Shown piece by piece: positions 28,621 through 36,790 of a stretch of 51,740 bases of DNA. The DNA comes from Chloroflexota bacterium (lineage in GTDB: Bacteria; Chloroflexota; Limnocylindria; Limnocylindrales; CSP1-4): NCBI GenBank assembly GCA_003171255.1, contig PMYK01000041.1, positions 57,541 to 109,280 on the forward strand. Reading direction: 5' to 3'. Numbering within the stretch: the stretch's first letter is position 1; each line of letters opens with the position of its first letter. Made by a program: the position numbers and the translations under genes. The notes beneath the pieces were generated by a model. That model searched no databases and was not told the origin of the DNA. It saw nothing but the letters and a program-made list of their open reading frames with translations.

Positions 28621-29686
28621 ATAGATGCTCCACCAACTCGTTCATGAGCCCCGAGACGAACTCGACAGAGGCGATCGCTTGGGCATACGGCATACGCGTT
28701 GGTCCGAGAACGCCGACTACGCCGATGGCGCGGCCGACCCGCCCGTAAGGTGCCAGGACGAGCGAGACGTCCTGCATCTCGAGCGGTCCGTTCTCGTGGC
28801 CGATGTAGATCTGGATGCTGCCGGCTCTAGCTACGCTCTCGACGAGCGAACCGAGGTAGCTCCGGTTCTCCAGGGCGGCGAAGACCTGCCGGACCTTTTC
28901 GCTGCGGTCGAACTCCGGAGCAGCCATGACGTTGAGAAGGCCATCGCTGAAGAGATCGTCGATCAAGGCCGCGTCGAACTCGCGCATCGTCCGCACCAGC
29001 CCCTCTCCGATGCGGCAGAGCAACTCCAGGTCGTCGGACTCGCCCTCGCCCCGCGGAAGATCGGCCAGGGCAGTGTCTATCTCATCGGCAGTGCGCTCGA
29101 TGGACAGCACGTTCAGCAGTCCAGATACTCGGTCCAGCTGGTCCTGGTCCGTGGAGTTGGGCAGGTTCTGGAGGGTTTGCTTCATCGTCCCTTCGCGGAA
29201 GAGAACCACCAACAACGCCAGGCGATCCTGGACGCTGACGAGGTCAACGCGCCGAACGCGTGCCGCCTGCGGCTTGGCGGTCGTGGCCAGGCCCGCGGTG
29301 CCGGTGTTGGCGGCCAGCGTGCTCGCGGCGAGGCGGAACCAGTGTTCGCTCGCGAATTCCACCTGGCCGAACTGGTGACGGATCATGCGCTGCTCTACCT
29401 GCGGAATGGACCACTCGTCGGCCAGGACCTGGACGTAGTAGCGATAGCCCGCGTCCGTGGGTACACGCCCGGCCGAGGTGTGAGGATGCGAGAGAAGGCC
29501 CATCGCCTCGAGGTCGGACAGGATGTTGCGAACGGTCGCACTGCTGACGCCGAGGGGGTAGTGCGTAACGAGCGAACCCGAACTGACGGGCGTCGCCGAG
29601 AGAACGTATTCGTCGATGACGGCCCGCAGGATTTCGCCCGATCGGGCGTCCAGCGAGCCGATGGTGCGGCGTGGCCGTCGCGCCAT
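28613..29686 (-). CDS. hrcA: Heat-inducible transcription repressor HrcA
   Basis: DNA-binding repressor of class I heat-shock genes that binds CIRCE operators and depends on GroEL for folding. The 357-residue protein begins ARRPRRTIGSLDARSGEIL with a winged-helix domain: VSSGSLVTHYPLGVSSATVRNIL and LEAMGLLSHPHTSAGRVPTDAGYRYYV are family hallmarks, and IGHENGPLEMQDVSLVLAPYG lies in the C-terminal domain. I prefer the ATG at 29686, preceded by GGAG at good spacing, to the ATG four codons earlier. First gene of hrcA-grpE-dnaK, directly behind the CIRCE elements, so it regulates itself. Confidence 0.97.
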   Translation of the reverse strand: MARRPRRTIGSLDARSGEILRAVIDEYVLSATPVSSGSLVTHYPLGVSSATVRNILSDLEAMGLLSHPHTSAGRVPTDAGYRYYVQVLADEWSIPQVEQRMIRHQFGQVEFASEHWFRLAASTLAANTGTAGLATTAKPQAARVRRVDLVSVQDRLALLVVLFREGTMKQTLQNLPNSTDQDQLDRVSGLLNVLSIERTADEIDTALADLPRGEGESDDLELLCRIGEGLVRTMREFDAALIDDLFSDGLLNVMAAPEFDRSEKVRQVFAALENRSYLGSLVESVARAGSIQIYIGHENGPLEMQDVSLVLAPYGRVGRAIGVVGVLGPTRMPYAQAIASVEFVSGLMNELVEHLYA

Positions 29687-29813
29687 TGCTGACTCCATTT
29701 CCCCACAGGTTTGCGGTCGAAGCTCGTGAATGGTGTCCGGCGCGGCGTCGGCCCGGAGGCTGAGGGTCCGCGACCGGCTGCCGATCCCCGATTCGGCCTG
29801 GCTCCGGTGGTCG

Positions 29814-29840
29814 TTAGCACTCTCACTGTGCGAGTGCTAA
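29814..29840. promoter_or_regulatory. CIRCE operator, perfect consensus
   Basis: TTAGCACTC-N9-GAGTGCTAA matches the HrcA-binding CIRCE consensus at every position. It sits about 130 nt before the hrcA start and controls hrcA-grpE-dnaK. Confidence 0.97.
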
Positions 29841-29857
29841 CTTGCTTTTGGGGGATG

Positions 29858-29884
29858 GTAGCAGTCTCACTGGCAGAGTGTCAA
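29858..29884. promoter_or_regulatory. Second, degenerate CIRCE-like element
   Basis: GTAGCAGTC-N9-GAGTGTCAA differs from CIRCE at four of 18 arm positions, and its spacer shares TCACTG with the perfect copy 44 bp away. It looks like a duplicated, decayed operator, on the upstream side for hrcA. Confidence 0.7.
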
Positions 29885-29921
29885 CGGTCGGGCTCGACCG
29901 GCCGATCAGCTGCTGGACATG

Positions 29922-29956
29922 CATCGAGGCCGGAAGACAAGCTTCCGGCCTCGATG
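29922..29956. terminator. Strong hairpin downstream of the sugar permease gene
   Basis: CATCGAGGCCGGAAG pairs perfectly with CTTCCGGCCTCGATG (15 bp) around a 5-nt loop. It lies 35 nt beyond the stop of the sugar permease and upstream of hrcA's operators, so it separates the two operons. There is no clear T-run, as expected in a high-GC genome. Confidence 0.8.
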
Positions 29957-29990
29957 AACTGCGCCGATTGAGTTGTCGAAGCGAGTGGCT

Positions 29991-31370
29991 CTAGACGCGG
30001 GCCATGCTCCCAGACGTTGTTGACCGTCGTGCGAGTGCGTCGACGGAAACGGCCGCCAGAAGGACGAGACCGGTGGCGATGTACTGGTACTCCACCGGCA
30101 TTCCGAGGAGGAACAAGCCGTTGTAGATGGCCCCGATGGTTAGGCCGCCAAGGAGGCCGTGGATCGCGCGACCGCGACCGCCCATCAGGCTCGTGCCACC
30201 GATGACCGCGGCAGCGACGGCAAAGAGCACGTACTGACCGCCGTTGATGTTGGTGGTGATACCACCCAGCTGGGAGACATAGATGATGCCGGCCAATCCG
30301 GAGATGGCCGAGCAGATCACGAAGGCCCAGGTGCGGATGGAGTTCACACCGACGCCGGCCCGGCGGGCCGCTTCCGGGTTGCCGCCGGTCGCGTATACGT
30401 GCCGTCCGAACTGGGTCCTCTCGAGGAGAAGCGTGGCGCTAGCTACGACAGCGAGAACGAGCGGAACGACCCACGGCACGCCGATGATCGCCAGGCTGCC
30501 GTGGCTACGGTTGACGTTGCAGATGGCCAGAACCGCGATGCCCGCAATGGCGATGAAGGCGACCTTGGCGACGGTCAGACCGATTGGCGGGGCGACCAGC
30601 CCACTGCGACGTCGTTCGTGGTCACGCATCCACATCGAGCCGCCGATGACCAGGACGATGACCCCCAGGCCGACCCAGCTGAACAGGACGTCCAGATAGG
30701 AGTAGACGATGCCGTAGATGTTCACCTGCGCCGGCACGACGGTGCTTGTGACGGAAACGCCACCGGCCGGGCCCAGGAGGATGATCATGACGCCGAACCA
30801 GAACATCTGGCCGGCCAGCGTGACCACGAACGACGGCAGCTTGAGTTTGGTGATGATCAAGCCGTGAAGGGCGCCAATCAAGCCGCAGACAGTGAGCGCT
30901 GCGATGATCGCGCCCCACCAGGGCCAGTTGTGCAGATAGTCGGAAGGCGCCGCCTGAGGTTGAACCAGCTCAGCGGTCACAATGCCGCCGATGGCCGCGA
31001 CGTAGCCGATCGACAGGTCGATCTCGCCCAACAGCAGGACGAAGATCTCGGCGACGCCCAGGACGATGAAGACGGCGCTCTGTGCAAACAGGTTGACCAG
31101 GTTGCCGGAGCTTAGGTAGACGTGATTGGGCGAGATGAGCTGGAAGACCAGGATGGCCACGACCAGGGCCGCGACAACCGGCAGAACGCCGGCATCACCG
31201 CTCTTGACGCGGACGAACCAGCCCCTCAGATACTCGCTGAGGCTCTGGGCCATGATCTCCGGCGGGATGACATCGACCGCGGCCGCGGTGAGGTCCGGCG
31301 CCAACTCGGCCTGCGCCGCCAGGTCGTCGGAGGCCTTGCTGCCCCCGCGTTCGTCATCGAGTCCAGGCAT
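29991..31370 (-). CDS. Sugar ABC transporter permease (XylH/RbsC type)
   Basis: Integral membrane subunit of a CUT2-class monosaccharide importer; 459 residues with about ten or more hydrophobic segments. The cytoplasmic EAA-like loop is LPSFVVTLAGQMFWFGVMII and TQFGRHVYATGGNPEAARRAGV is the standard CUT2 block, followed by GGTSLMGGRGRAIHGLLGGL. The ATG at 31370 follows GGGAGGAAC. It starts 2 nt after the ATPase gene's stop, so is co-translated. It is xylH-like, but the sugar is only inferred from its neighbours. Confidence 0.93.
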   Translation of the reverse strand: MPGLDDERGGSKASDDLAAQAELAPDLTAAAVDVIPPEIMAQSLSEYLRGWFVRVKSGDAGVLPVVAALVVAILVFQLISPNHVYLSSGNLVNLFAQSAVFIVLGVAEIFVLLLGEIDLSIGYVAAIGGIVTAELVQPQAAPSDYLHNWPWWGAIIAALTVCGLIGALHGLIITKLKLPSFVVTLAGQMFWFGVMIILLGPAGGVSVTSTVVPAQVNIYGIVYSYLDVLFSWVGLGVIVLVIGGSMWMRDHERRRSGLVAPPIGLTVAKVAFIAIAGIAVLAICNVNRSHGSLAIIGVPWVVPLVLAVVASATLLLERTQFGRHVYATGGNPEAARRAGVGVNSIRTWAFVICSAISGLAGIIYVSQLGGITTNINGGQYVLFAVAAAVIGGTSLMGGRGRAIHGLLGGLTIGAIYNGLFLLGMPVEYQYIATGLVLLAAVSVDALARRSTTSGSMARV

Positions 31371-31372
31371 CG

Positions 31373-32233
31373 TTAGTTCCTCCCTCGGGCCGAGCCGGAA
31401 GTGCCGACCTCGCGGGCTGACCCGCCGGTCGTCATGAAGTCCACCACGGTCTGCCTGTCGAAGGCCGAAATGCGATCCTGGGCGACCATTCGGCCCAGAT
31501 GAAGCACGGCAATCCGATCGGCGATCTCGAAGACGTCGTTGAGGTTGTGGGAGATGACCATCACGGCCAGGCCGTGGTCCTTGAGCGACTTGATGAGGTC
31601 CAACACCATTCTGGTTTGGGCCACGCCAAGGGCCGCCGTGGGCTCGTCGAGCAGCACCAGCTTGGAGTTCCACATGACGGCCTTGGCAACCGCCACCGCC
31701 TGGCGCTGACCGCCTGAAAGCGTGGCGACGGGCTGGCGAATGGAGCGCACTGTGGTCACGTGCAGGCCGGCGAGCGTCTCTGCGGCAGATCGCTCCATGG
31801 AGTCCTCATTGAGGAAGAGGCCGTTCAGCCTCTCGCGACCAAGGAACATGTTCTGGACGATGTCCAGGTTCTCGGCCAGGGCGAGGTCCTGGTAGACGGT
31901 CTCGATGCCAAGCGAGGCTGCGTCCCTCGGGCTCCGGATGTGGACCGGCCGGCCATCCCAGAGCATCTCTCCGTGGTCGGGCTGGTGAATGCCGGCGATG
32001 GTCTTGGTCAGGACGGACTTGCCTGCGCCGTTGTCTCCGCACAGCGCGGTCACCTGTCCGGCCGGGAGGTCCAGATCGACCTGGAACAGCGCCTGGACCG
32101 CACCGAAATGCTTGCTGATGCCCCGCAACTGGAGCAGTGGCTCTGCCCCGTCCGACGCATTCGCAAGTGCCGGCCCACCTGGGGCCAGAGCACTTCTGGT
32201 GAGCCCCTCCTGCCCCGATACTTCCATTGCCAT
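31373..32233 (-). CDS. Sugar ABC transporter ATP-binding protein, single-domain
   Basis: ATPase of the CUT2 sugar importer, 286 residues. Walker A GDNGAGKS (about 66-73), Q-loop VYQD (about 113-116), signature LSGGQ (about 172-176), Walker B KLVLLDEPTAALG (about 191-203) and the His switch in VMVISHNLNDV are present. Typical XylG/RbsA proteins are about 500 residues with two ABC cassettes; this one has only one, so it should work as a homodimer, as known in several high-GC lineages. It lies between the binding protein (190-nt hairpin-rich gap) and the permease (2 nt). Confidence 0.93.
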   Translation of the reverse strand: MAMEVSGQEGLTRSALAPGGPALANASDGAEPLLQLRGISKHFGAVQALFQVDLDLPAGQVTALCGDNGAGKSVLTKTIAGIHQPDHGEMLWDGRPVHIRSPRDAASLGIETVYQDLALAENLDIVQNMFLGRERLNGLFLNEDSMERSAAETLAGLHVTTVRSIRQPVATLSGGQRQAVAVAKAVMWNSKLVLLDEPTAALGVAQTRMVLDLIKSLKDHGLAVMVISHNLNDVFEIADRIAVLHLGRMVAQDRISAFDRQTVVDFMTTGGSAREVGTSGSARGRN

Positions 32234-32308
32234 GACTCCAATCTGCGTTCGCGCTGTTCGGTCGGGGTACCTTCGTGACCACCCGAGAAGTGGTGTTTCG
32301 GGCCCGTC

Positions 32309-32411
32309 TTCAGGCCCAGTCCTGAAAAGTGCCGTGTCGCACCCGCGAGGTGCGAGTGCGACACGGCGAGGTCGCGATAACCCGATGCGCTAATGCGTAT
32401 GCGCTATCGCG
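32309..32411. repeat. Cluster of intercistronic hairpins between binding protein and ATPase genes
   Basis: Three inverted repeats are packed together: TTCAGG/CCTGAA at 32309-32326 with a 6-nt loop; GCCGTGTCGCAC/GTGCGACACGGC at 32331-32367, a perfect 12-bp stem; and CGCGATA/TATCGCG at 32373-32411 with further pairing inside. In binding-protein operons such structures usually stabilise the first gene's mRNA or partly stop transcription, so that binding protein exceeds ATPase and permease. Confidence 0.75.
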
Positions 32412-32423
32412 GCCGACTAGCGT

Positions 32424-33653
32424 CTACTTGATGCCAGCGGCGGTGCAGACATCGGCACCGACGGCGGCGCAAAGCGTTACCGGGTCAATTGCCTTGTCCT
32501 TGATGACCGTGGCCTCCATGTTCGCCGAAGTAACCCAGTAGGGGGTTAGCAGAACGGCCGGCTCGGTGACGGCGGTGTTGGAGGGATCAGTGGTGGTGCC
32601 ATTGACGAGGGCGGCGGGAGCCGTCTGGCCGGCGCGCAGGTAGGTGGCCAGCGCGACAGCTGCCTGGGCCTCGAGGTAGATCGGCTTGTAGACCGAGCCG
32701 CACTGCCAGCCCTGGAGGACGTATTCCATACCGGTGAGAGTGGCGTCCTGACCGACGGTCGGGACCTTCTTGGCGGCAACACCAGCGCCCTTGAGGACGG
32801 TGATGACAGCGCCGGCGAGGCCGTCGTTGGCCTCAATGGTCGCGTTGATTGCGGTGTTGGCGGTGTACGCCTGCTGGAAGATGGCCTGGCCCTTGGCGTT
32901 GTCCCATCCGGGGGAGAGCTGCTCGTGAACAAGGGTCATGCCGGCGCTGTTGGTGGCGCCATCAGCAACCTGGGCAACGGACTGGCCCCAGACCACCGAG
33001 TTGTAGCCCTTGGCGAAGTCGATCGCGTTCGGGTCGGTGTCCTGGCCGCCGTCGACGGTGAAGACCTTCGGGCTCGTGATGCCCCACGCGGTGACGCAAT
33101 CCATGAAGCCCTGGCCGATCAGCTTGCCAACCTGAACGTTGTCAAAGCTGACGTAGTAGGTCTTGTCGCCCTGGAAGGTGGCGCGGTCGTAGCTGATCAT
33201 CGGGATGCCGGCCGCTGCGGCCAGCGCCTGGATCTGCTTGCCGGTCGGTCCGTCGAGCGGGTCCACGAGAAGGACCTTGGCGCCGGCGGTGATATCGGCC
33301 TGGGCGATCGTGACCTCGGTGTTGGTTGTGCCGGAGGCGTTATCGATCTTGTAATCGGACGCGGCATAGCCAGCGGCGTCGAATGCCTGCTTGAGATACG
33401 GGGCGTCATAGGTGGTGTACCGCGCCGACGTAGTCACGTCGGGCAGGATCACGGCTACCAGGCCGCTGCCACCGACGCTCTTGAGCTGCGCCATGGCAGA
33501 GAAGCTGGCGTCGAAGGACGTGACGCTGATGCCGGCCCCGGTCGCACCGGAGGCAGCTGCCGGCGCGGTGGGAGTGGCCGTCGATGACGAGCAGCCCGCC
33601 ACGATCGCCGCTACCGCGACGATGGACGCTGCGAGTTTCCGAGTGTTCAACAA
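32424..33653 (-). CDS. Sugar-binding lipoprotein (XylF/periplasmic-binding type)
   Basis: Extracellular solute-binding lipoprotein of a CUT2 sugar importer; 409 residues. The signal peptide LNTRKLAASIVAVAAIVAGC has a lipobox with Cys21. The mature part is a type-I periplasmic-binding fold: VAVILPD, YDAPYLKQAFDAAGYA, LVDPLDGPTGKQIQALAAAAG, GIPMISYDRA and NDGLAGAVI, the latter matching the D-xylose/sugar-binding family. The start is a TTG at 33653 beside GGAGATGAGGAG; a second TTG follows directly. It is the first gene of the transport operon and lies downstream of the ROK repressor, which suggests control by it. Confidence 0.9.
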   Translation of the reverse strand: MLNTRKLAASIVAVAAIVAGCSSSTATPTAPAAASGATGAGISVTSFDASFSAMAQLKSVGGSGLVAVILPDVTTSARYTTYDAPYLKQAFDAAGYAASDYKIDNASGTTNTEVTIAQADITAGAKVLLVDPLDGPTGKQIQALAAAAGIPMISYDRATFQGDKTYYVSFDNVQVGKLIGQGFMDCVTAWGITSPKVFTVDGGQDTDPNAIDFAKGYNSVVWGQSVAQVADGATNSAGMTLVHEQLSPGWDNAKGQAIFQQAYTANTAINATIEANDGLAGAVITVLKGAGVAAKKVPTVGQDATLTGMEYVLQGWQCGSVYKPIYLEAQAAVALATYLRAGQTAPAALVNGTTTDPSNTAVTEPAVLLTPYWVTSANMEATVIKDKAIDPVTLCAAVGADVCTAAGIK

Positions 33654-33726
33654 CTCCTCATCTCCTCTTAAGATGTTTCGTGACGCCTATCTGGCTTGGT
33701 CAGCCGGATGTCTGGGCGTTCTACCA

Positions 33727-33746
33727 GGCGACGCGTCTGCGTCGCC
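33727..33746. terminator. Hairpin after the ROK repressor gene
   Basis: GGCGACGC-GTCT-GCGTCGCC is a perfect 8-bp stem with a 4-nt loop, 20 nt past the ROK stop. It suggests the repressor gene ends here and the binding-protein gene has its own promoter in 33654-33726. Confidence 0.6.
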
Positions 33747-33766
33747 CCGGACGATCGGGCCTGGCA

Positions 33767-35071
33767 TCACCTCCTTGCCGGTTCGGCCTGGGGTTCCGAT
33801 TGCCCAACACGGGGCGCCCGTCTGGGAAGCCACCGGTCGGGATCGACCCGGGCGGAATCGCCCGCAAGCGGGCCAATCGTCGGGTCGTAGAGGGTCGGCG
33901 CCAGCGCCAGCTCGGCAGCGCCGAGCAGGAGCGTGTTGGCACCGAGAAGGGCCGTCGTCAGTTCGACCATGGCGCGCGGCGCCGGCAACGCCCGTGAGTC
34001 GAGCTCCCGGACGACGGCCTCCCTGACATACGCGAAGATGCGTGAATAGAGCCCTCCCAGGGCAACGCGGGTCGGGTTGAACACGTTTACAAGACCCGCC
34101 AGTCCAATGCCGAGCCAGCGACCCGACTCGGCCAAGGCCGCGAGAGCAACCTTGTCGCCTCGATCGGCCGCAGATAGAAGATCGGCAAGCGCGCGCGTGC
34201 CACCAAGGGGATCCCGCCCAGACCGACGAAGAAGTGCTTCCTCGCCCACCTCAGCCTCCCAGCAACCGCGAGCGCCACAATGGCAAAGATTACCGTTCGG
34301 GTCCACAGTGATGTGGCCGACTTCGCCAGCATACCCTGCCGCTCCAGTTAACGAGCGGCCGCCCACGACGATACCAGCCCCAATCCCGCCTTCACCCCAC
34401 AAACAGATGAAATCGTTTGACCCGCGGCCAGATCCGCGCGAATGCTCCGCGGAAGCGGCCAGGCTGGCGTCATTGTCTACGAATACGGGAACGTTGAGGT
34501 CCCGGAATTGCTCGTGGATAAGGCTTCCCAGCGGCACGTCCCGCCAGCGGAGGTTGGGGGCATGATGGAGATGCCCATCTTCAGCACGAACAGCACCCGG
34601 AACGGACACACCGATTGCGACGACGCGCGGTCCATCGCTCAGCCCTGCGAGCAGCGGCCCGGCAAGGCTCTGGAGCTCGTTCACGATTTGGACAGGATCC
34701 GAGTTGGCCAGAGAGCGATCGCGCCGCGTCGAGCTGATGACCGCGCCCCCGAGGCCGATGACCGCAGCGCCGATCCAGTCGGTAGATAGGTCGATGGCCA
34801 GCGCTCCAGGTCCGTCGCGTCGCAGTTCCACGACTGGAGATGGTCGTCCGGGCGCCTGTGGCAGGCCCTTGGTCCGACTTCGTTCCCAGACGAGCCCGCG
34901 TCCGGACAGCTCCCCGATCAGCGACGCGACGGTGCTGCGGTTGAGGTTCAGTTCAGCCGCGAGTTCCGACCGGGACAGCGGGCCGCCAAGATGCAGCTCG
35001 CGCAGCATCCGGCTCAAGTTTCGTCGACGAATCTCGGCCTGAGCGACTCCACCTTCGCCAGGGATAGCCAT
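33767..35071 (-). CDS. ROK-family transcriptional repressor (XylR-like)
   Basis: A 434-residue sugar-responsive repressor. The N-terminal winged-helix domain is clear: AEIRRRNLSRMLRELHLGGP and LSRSELAAELNLNRSTVAS (about 32-51). The C-terminal half is a ROK/glucokinase-like ligand-binding domain with FVDNDASLAA and the zinc motif CHCGARGCWE (263-272) with its partner His253. It lies just upstream of the sugar-transport genes on the same strand, so it probably controls them and itself. An operator-like repeat is located 62 nt before its ATG. The inducing sugar is probably a pentose or hexose; I cannot tell which. Confidence 0.92.
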   Translation of the reverse strand: MAIPGEGGVAQAEIRRRNLSRMLRELHLGGPLSRSELAAELNLNRSTVASLIGELSGRGLVWERSRTKGLPQAPGRPSPVVELRRDGPGALAIDLSTDWIGAAVIGLGGAVISSTRRDRSLANSDPVQIVNELQSLAGPLLAGLSDGPRVVAIGVSVPGAVRAEDGHLHHAPNLRWRDVPLGSLIHEQFRDLNVPVFVDNDASLAASAEHSRGSGRGSNDFICLWGEGGIGAGIVVGGRSLTGAAGYAGEVGHITVDPNGNLCHCGARGCWEAEVGEEALLRRSGRDPLGGTRALADLLSAADRGDKVALAALAESGRWLGIGLAGLVNVFNPTRVALGGLYSRIFAYVREAVVRELDSRALPAPRAMVELTTALLGANTLLLGAAELALAPTLYDPTIGPLAGDSARVDPDRWLPRRAPRVGQSEPQAEPARR

Positions 35072-35414
35072 CGGCAGTCGTTCCTCGTTGGGCCCGAGTG
35101 TGAGACCGGTCGACCGATTGGGCGGGCAGTAATAAACAAACTCGTTTAGCGGAAGATACAACAAATATCTCCCGGGCGACAACCCTGCGATTTGTGGTGG
35201 ACAGGGCCTATTGGTGCAGGTAACCACGATCGAGAGGCCGATTCTTGCCTCACCAACGGGTCGTGATCGGGCGTCCGGACGAGTGGTCGACAGTGCCGGT
35301 CGGGCTGGTGCGGATCTCCGTCCTTGACACGCCACATGGGCCGGAGGCGAGACAGAGGCACCCACCGCAGAGGGATGCAGATCGGCCGGGTTGAGGCGAA
35401 GGGTGGGCCCAGCC
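35072..35414 (-). other. Upstream region of the ROK gene
   Basis: 343 nt without a supported gene between hemW and the ROK repressor. It contains the operator-like repeat at 35133-35148. A weak TGAGGC/GCCTCA pair near 35394-35418 could be part of the end of hemW's transcript. Confidence 0.35.
35133..35148. promoter_or_regulatory. Candidate ROK operator
   Basis: TAAAC-AAACTC-GTTTA is a perfect inverted repeat in an A/T-rich island that stands out from the GC-rich background. The T/A-rich repeat with TAAAC/GTTTA arms resembles operators of XylR-type ROK regulators. It lies 62-77 nt upstream of the ROK gene's start, fitting autoregulation. Confidence 0.5.
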
Positions 35415-36737
35415 TCACAGGAGGCGGGCGAATAGCTCGTTGCTCAGGAGCCGGCCCTTCGTGGTTAGCCGCAGGCGAGGCTCGCCATCGGCATCCGCGT
35501 GTTCGAGCAGCCCGGCCGACTCGGCCCAGTCCAGAACGCCCGACAGCGGTGGTCGCGCGGCCGCAGCCTCGGGGATGCCGGAGTCGAGGCGCAGGGCGAG
35601 GATCAGCTGCTCCGCAGCCGCTGTTTCGGCCGTGAGGACCTCGCAGCCGCCGGGGGGCAGACTGGATGCCGGGCCGGACCCCGGCTGCGCTGCCGTAGCG
35701 CCGGCTCGGCCTCGTTCCGGGACCAGGGCGGCTACGTAGGGCCCCATTGCCGCGGCATTCCACCGGCGCGTGACCCCATTGAAGGCGTGAGCTCCCGGAC
35801 CGACGGCCTCGTAAGGCGCCCGCTGCCAGTAGGCCAGGTTGTGGCGGCTCTCACGACCGGGCCGGGCCCAGTTGGAGATCTCGTAGCCTCGCCAGCCGTC
35901 GGCCGCGAGCAGGTCCGTCGCCCGGCCGTACTGCTCCGCCGCACGATCGTCGTCCTGATCGGTCCGAGCCCGCTCGCGCCAGCGGCGCGCGCCCGGCGCA
36001 GTCGGCAGATGGTCGCCATCTATGCCGGTAATCCCCTCCTCGTCGGGATCGTCGAGGGTCAGGGCGTAGAGCGAGAGATGGTCGGGAGAGAGGGCCAGGG
36101 CTGCATGCAGGGTCGCTTCCCAGGCAACAAGCGACTGGCCGGGTATGTCGTACAGCAGATCCAGGTTGACCGAGCCGATGCCCGCCGCCCGTGCCCCGGC
36201 AAGGGCCGCGGCCACGTCCTCCGGGGAGTGGTGCCGGCCGATGCGTCGGAGCTCGCCTGCATCCATGCTCTGCGCACCGAACGAGATTCGCGTCACCCCG
36301 GTTCGACGGAAGGCGGCCAGGTCGCCACGCTCGTCGGGGCCCGGGTTGGCCTCGATGGTCACCTCCGCATCCGGGGCGACGCCGAACCGCGCCCGAGCAA
36401 CGGCCATCAACCGCTCGAGCCACTCTGCGGGGACCAGCGACGGGGTTCCGCCACCGAAGTAGACGCTGCGGAGCGGCGGTCGGTCGGGCCCGAACCCGAT
36501 ATCCAGCTCATCTGCACGGAGTTCCAATTCGCGGCCGACGGCTTCGTAGAGACGCTCGGTTCGGGCTCGCGGCCCGCGGGCATCACCGCCGGCGTAGACG
36601 ACGAAGTCGCAGTAGGGGCAGCGAGCGACGCAGAAGGGCAGGTGGACGTACAACGCCACCGGGGGTTGAGGCTCTCCGTATGCCGGGAGGGCCTCACTCG
36701 TGGCCCCAGCGTCCGAGTGAGGCCGGATTTCGTTCAC
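35415..36737 (-). CDS. hemW: Radical SAM protein HemW (haem chaperone; coproporphyrinogen dehydrogenase-like)
   Basis: A 440-residue radical SAM protein. The cluster motif CVARCPYC (Cys36, Cys40, Cys43) has the HemW spacing, and VYFGGGTPSLVP, VTIEANPGP, RISFGAQSM, NLDLLYDIPGQS and EISNWARPGRESRHNLAYWQ follow in order. HemW proteins deliver haem rather than perform the HemN reaction. The GTG start is at 36737 (VNEIRPHS), without a long extension before the CxxxCxxC. A disordered insertion (about 345-375) precedes the C-terminal winged-helix domain. A downstream gene of lepA and CPBP, on the same strand (53-nt gap), which matches the common lepA-hemW neighbourhood. Confidence 0.93.
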   Translation of the reverse strand: MNEIRPHSDAGATSEALPAYGEPQPPVALYVHLPFCVARCPYCDFVVYAGGDARGPRARTERLYEAVGRELELRADELDIGFGPDRPPLRSVYFGGGTPSLVPAEWLERLMAVARARFGVAPDAEVTIEANPGPDERGDLAAFRRTGVTRISFGAQSMDAGELRRIGRHHSPEDVAAALAGARAAGIGSVNLDLLYDIPGQSLVAWEATLHAALALSPDHLSLYALTLDDPDEEGITGIDGDHLPTAPGARRWRERARTDQDDDRAAEQYGRATDLLAADGWRGYEISNWARPGRESRHNLAYWQRAPYEAVGPGAHAFNGVTRRWNAAAMGPYVAALVPERGRAGATAAQPGSGPASSLPPGGCEVLTAETAAAEQLILALRLDSGIPEAAAARPPLSGVLDWAESAGLLEHADADGEPRLRLTTKGRLLSNELFARLL

Positions 36738-36790
36738 GTCGCCAGCGTAGCCCGTGCGCTGCCGGAGCGCGGCCAGGCTCCAGGCTGGGA

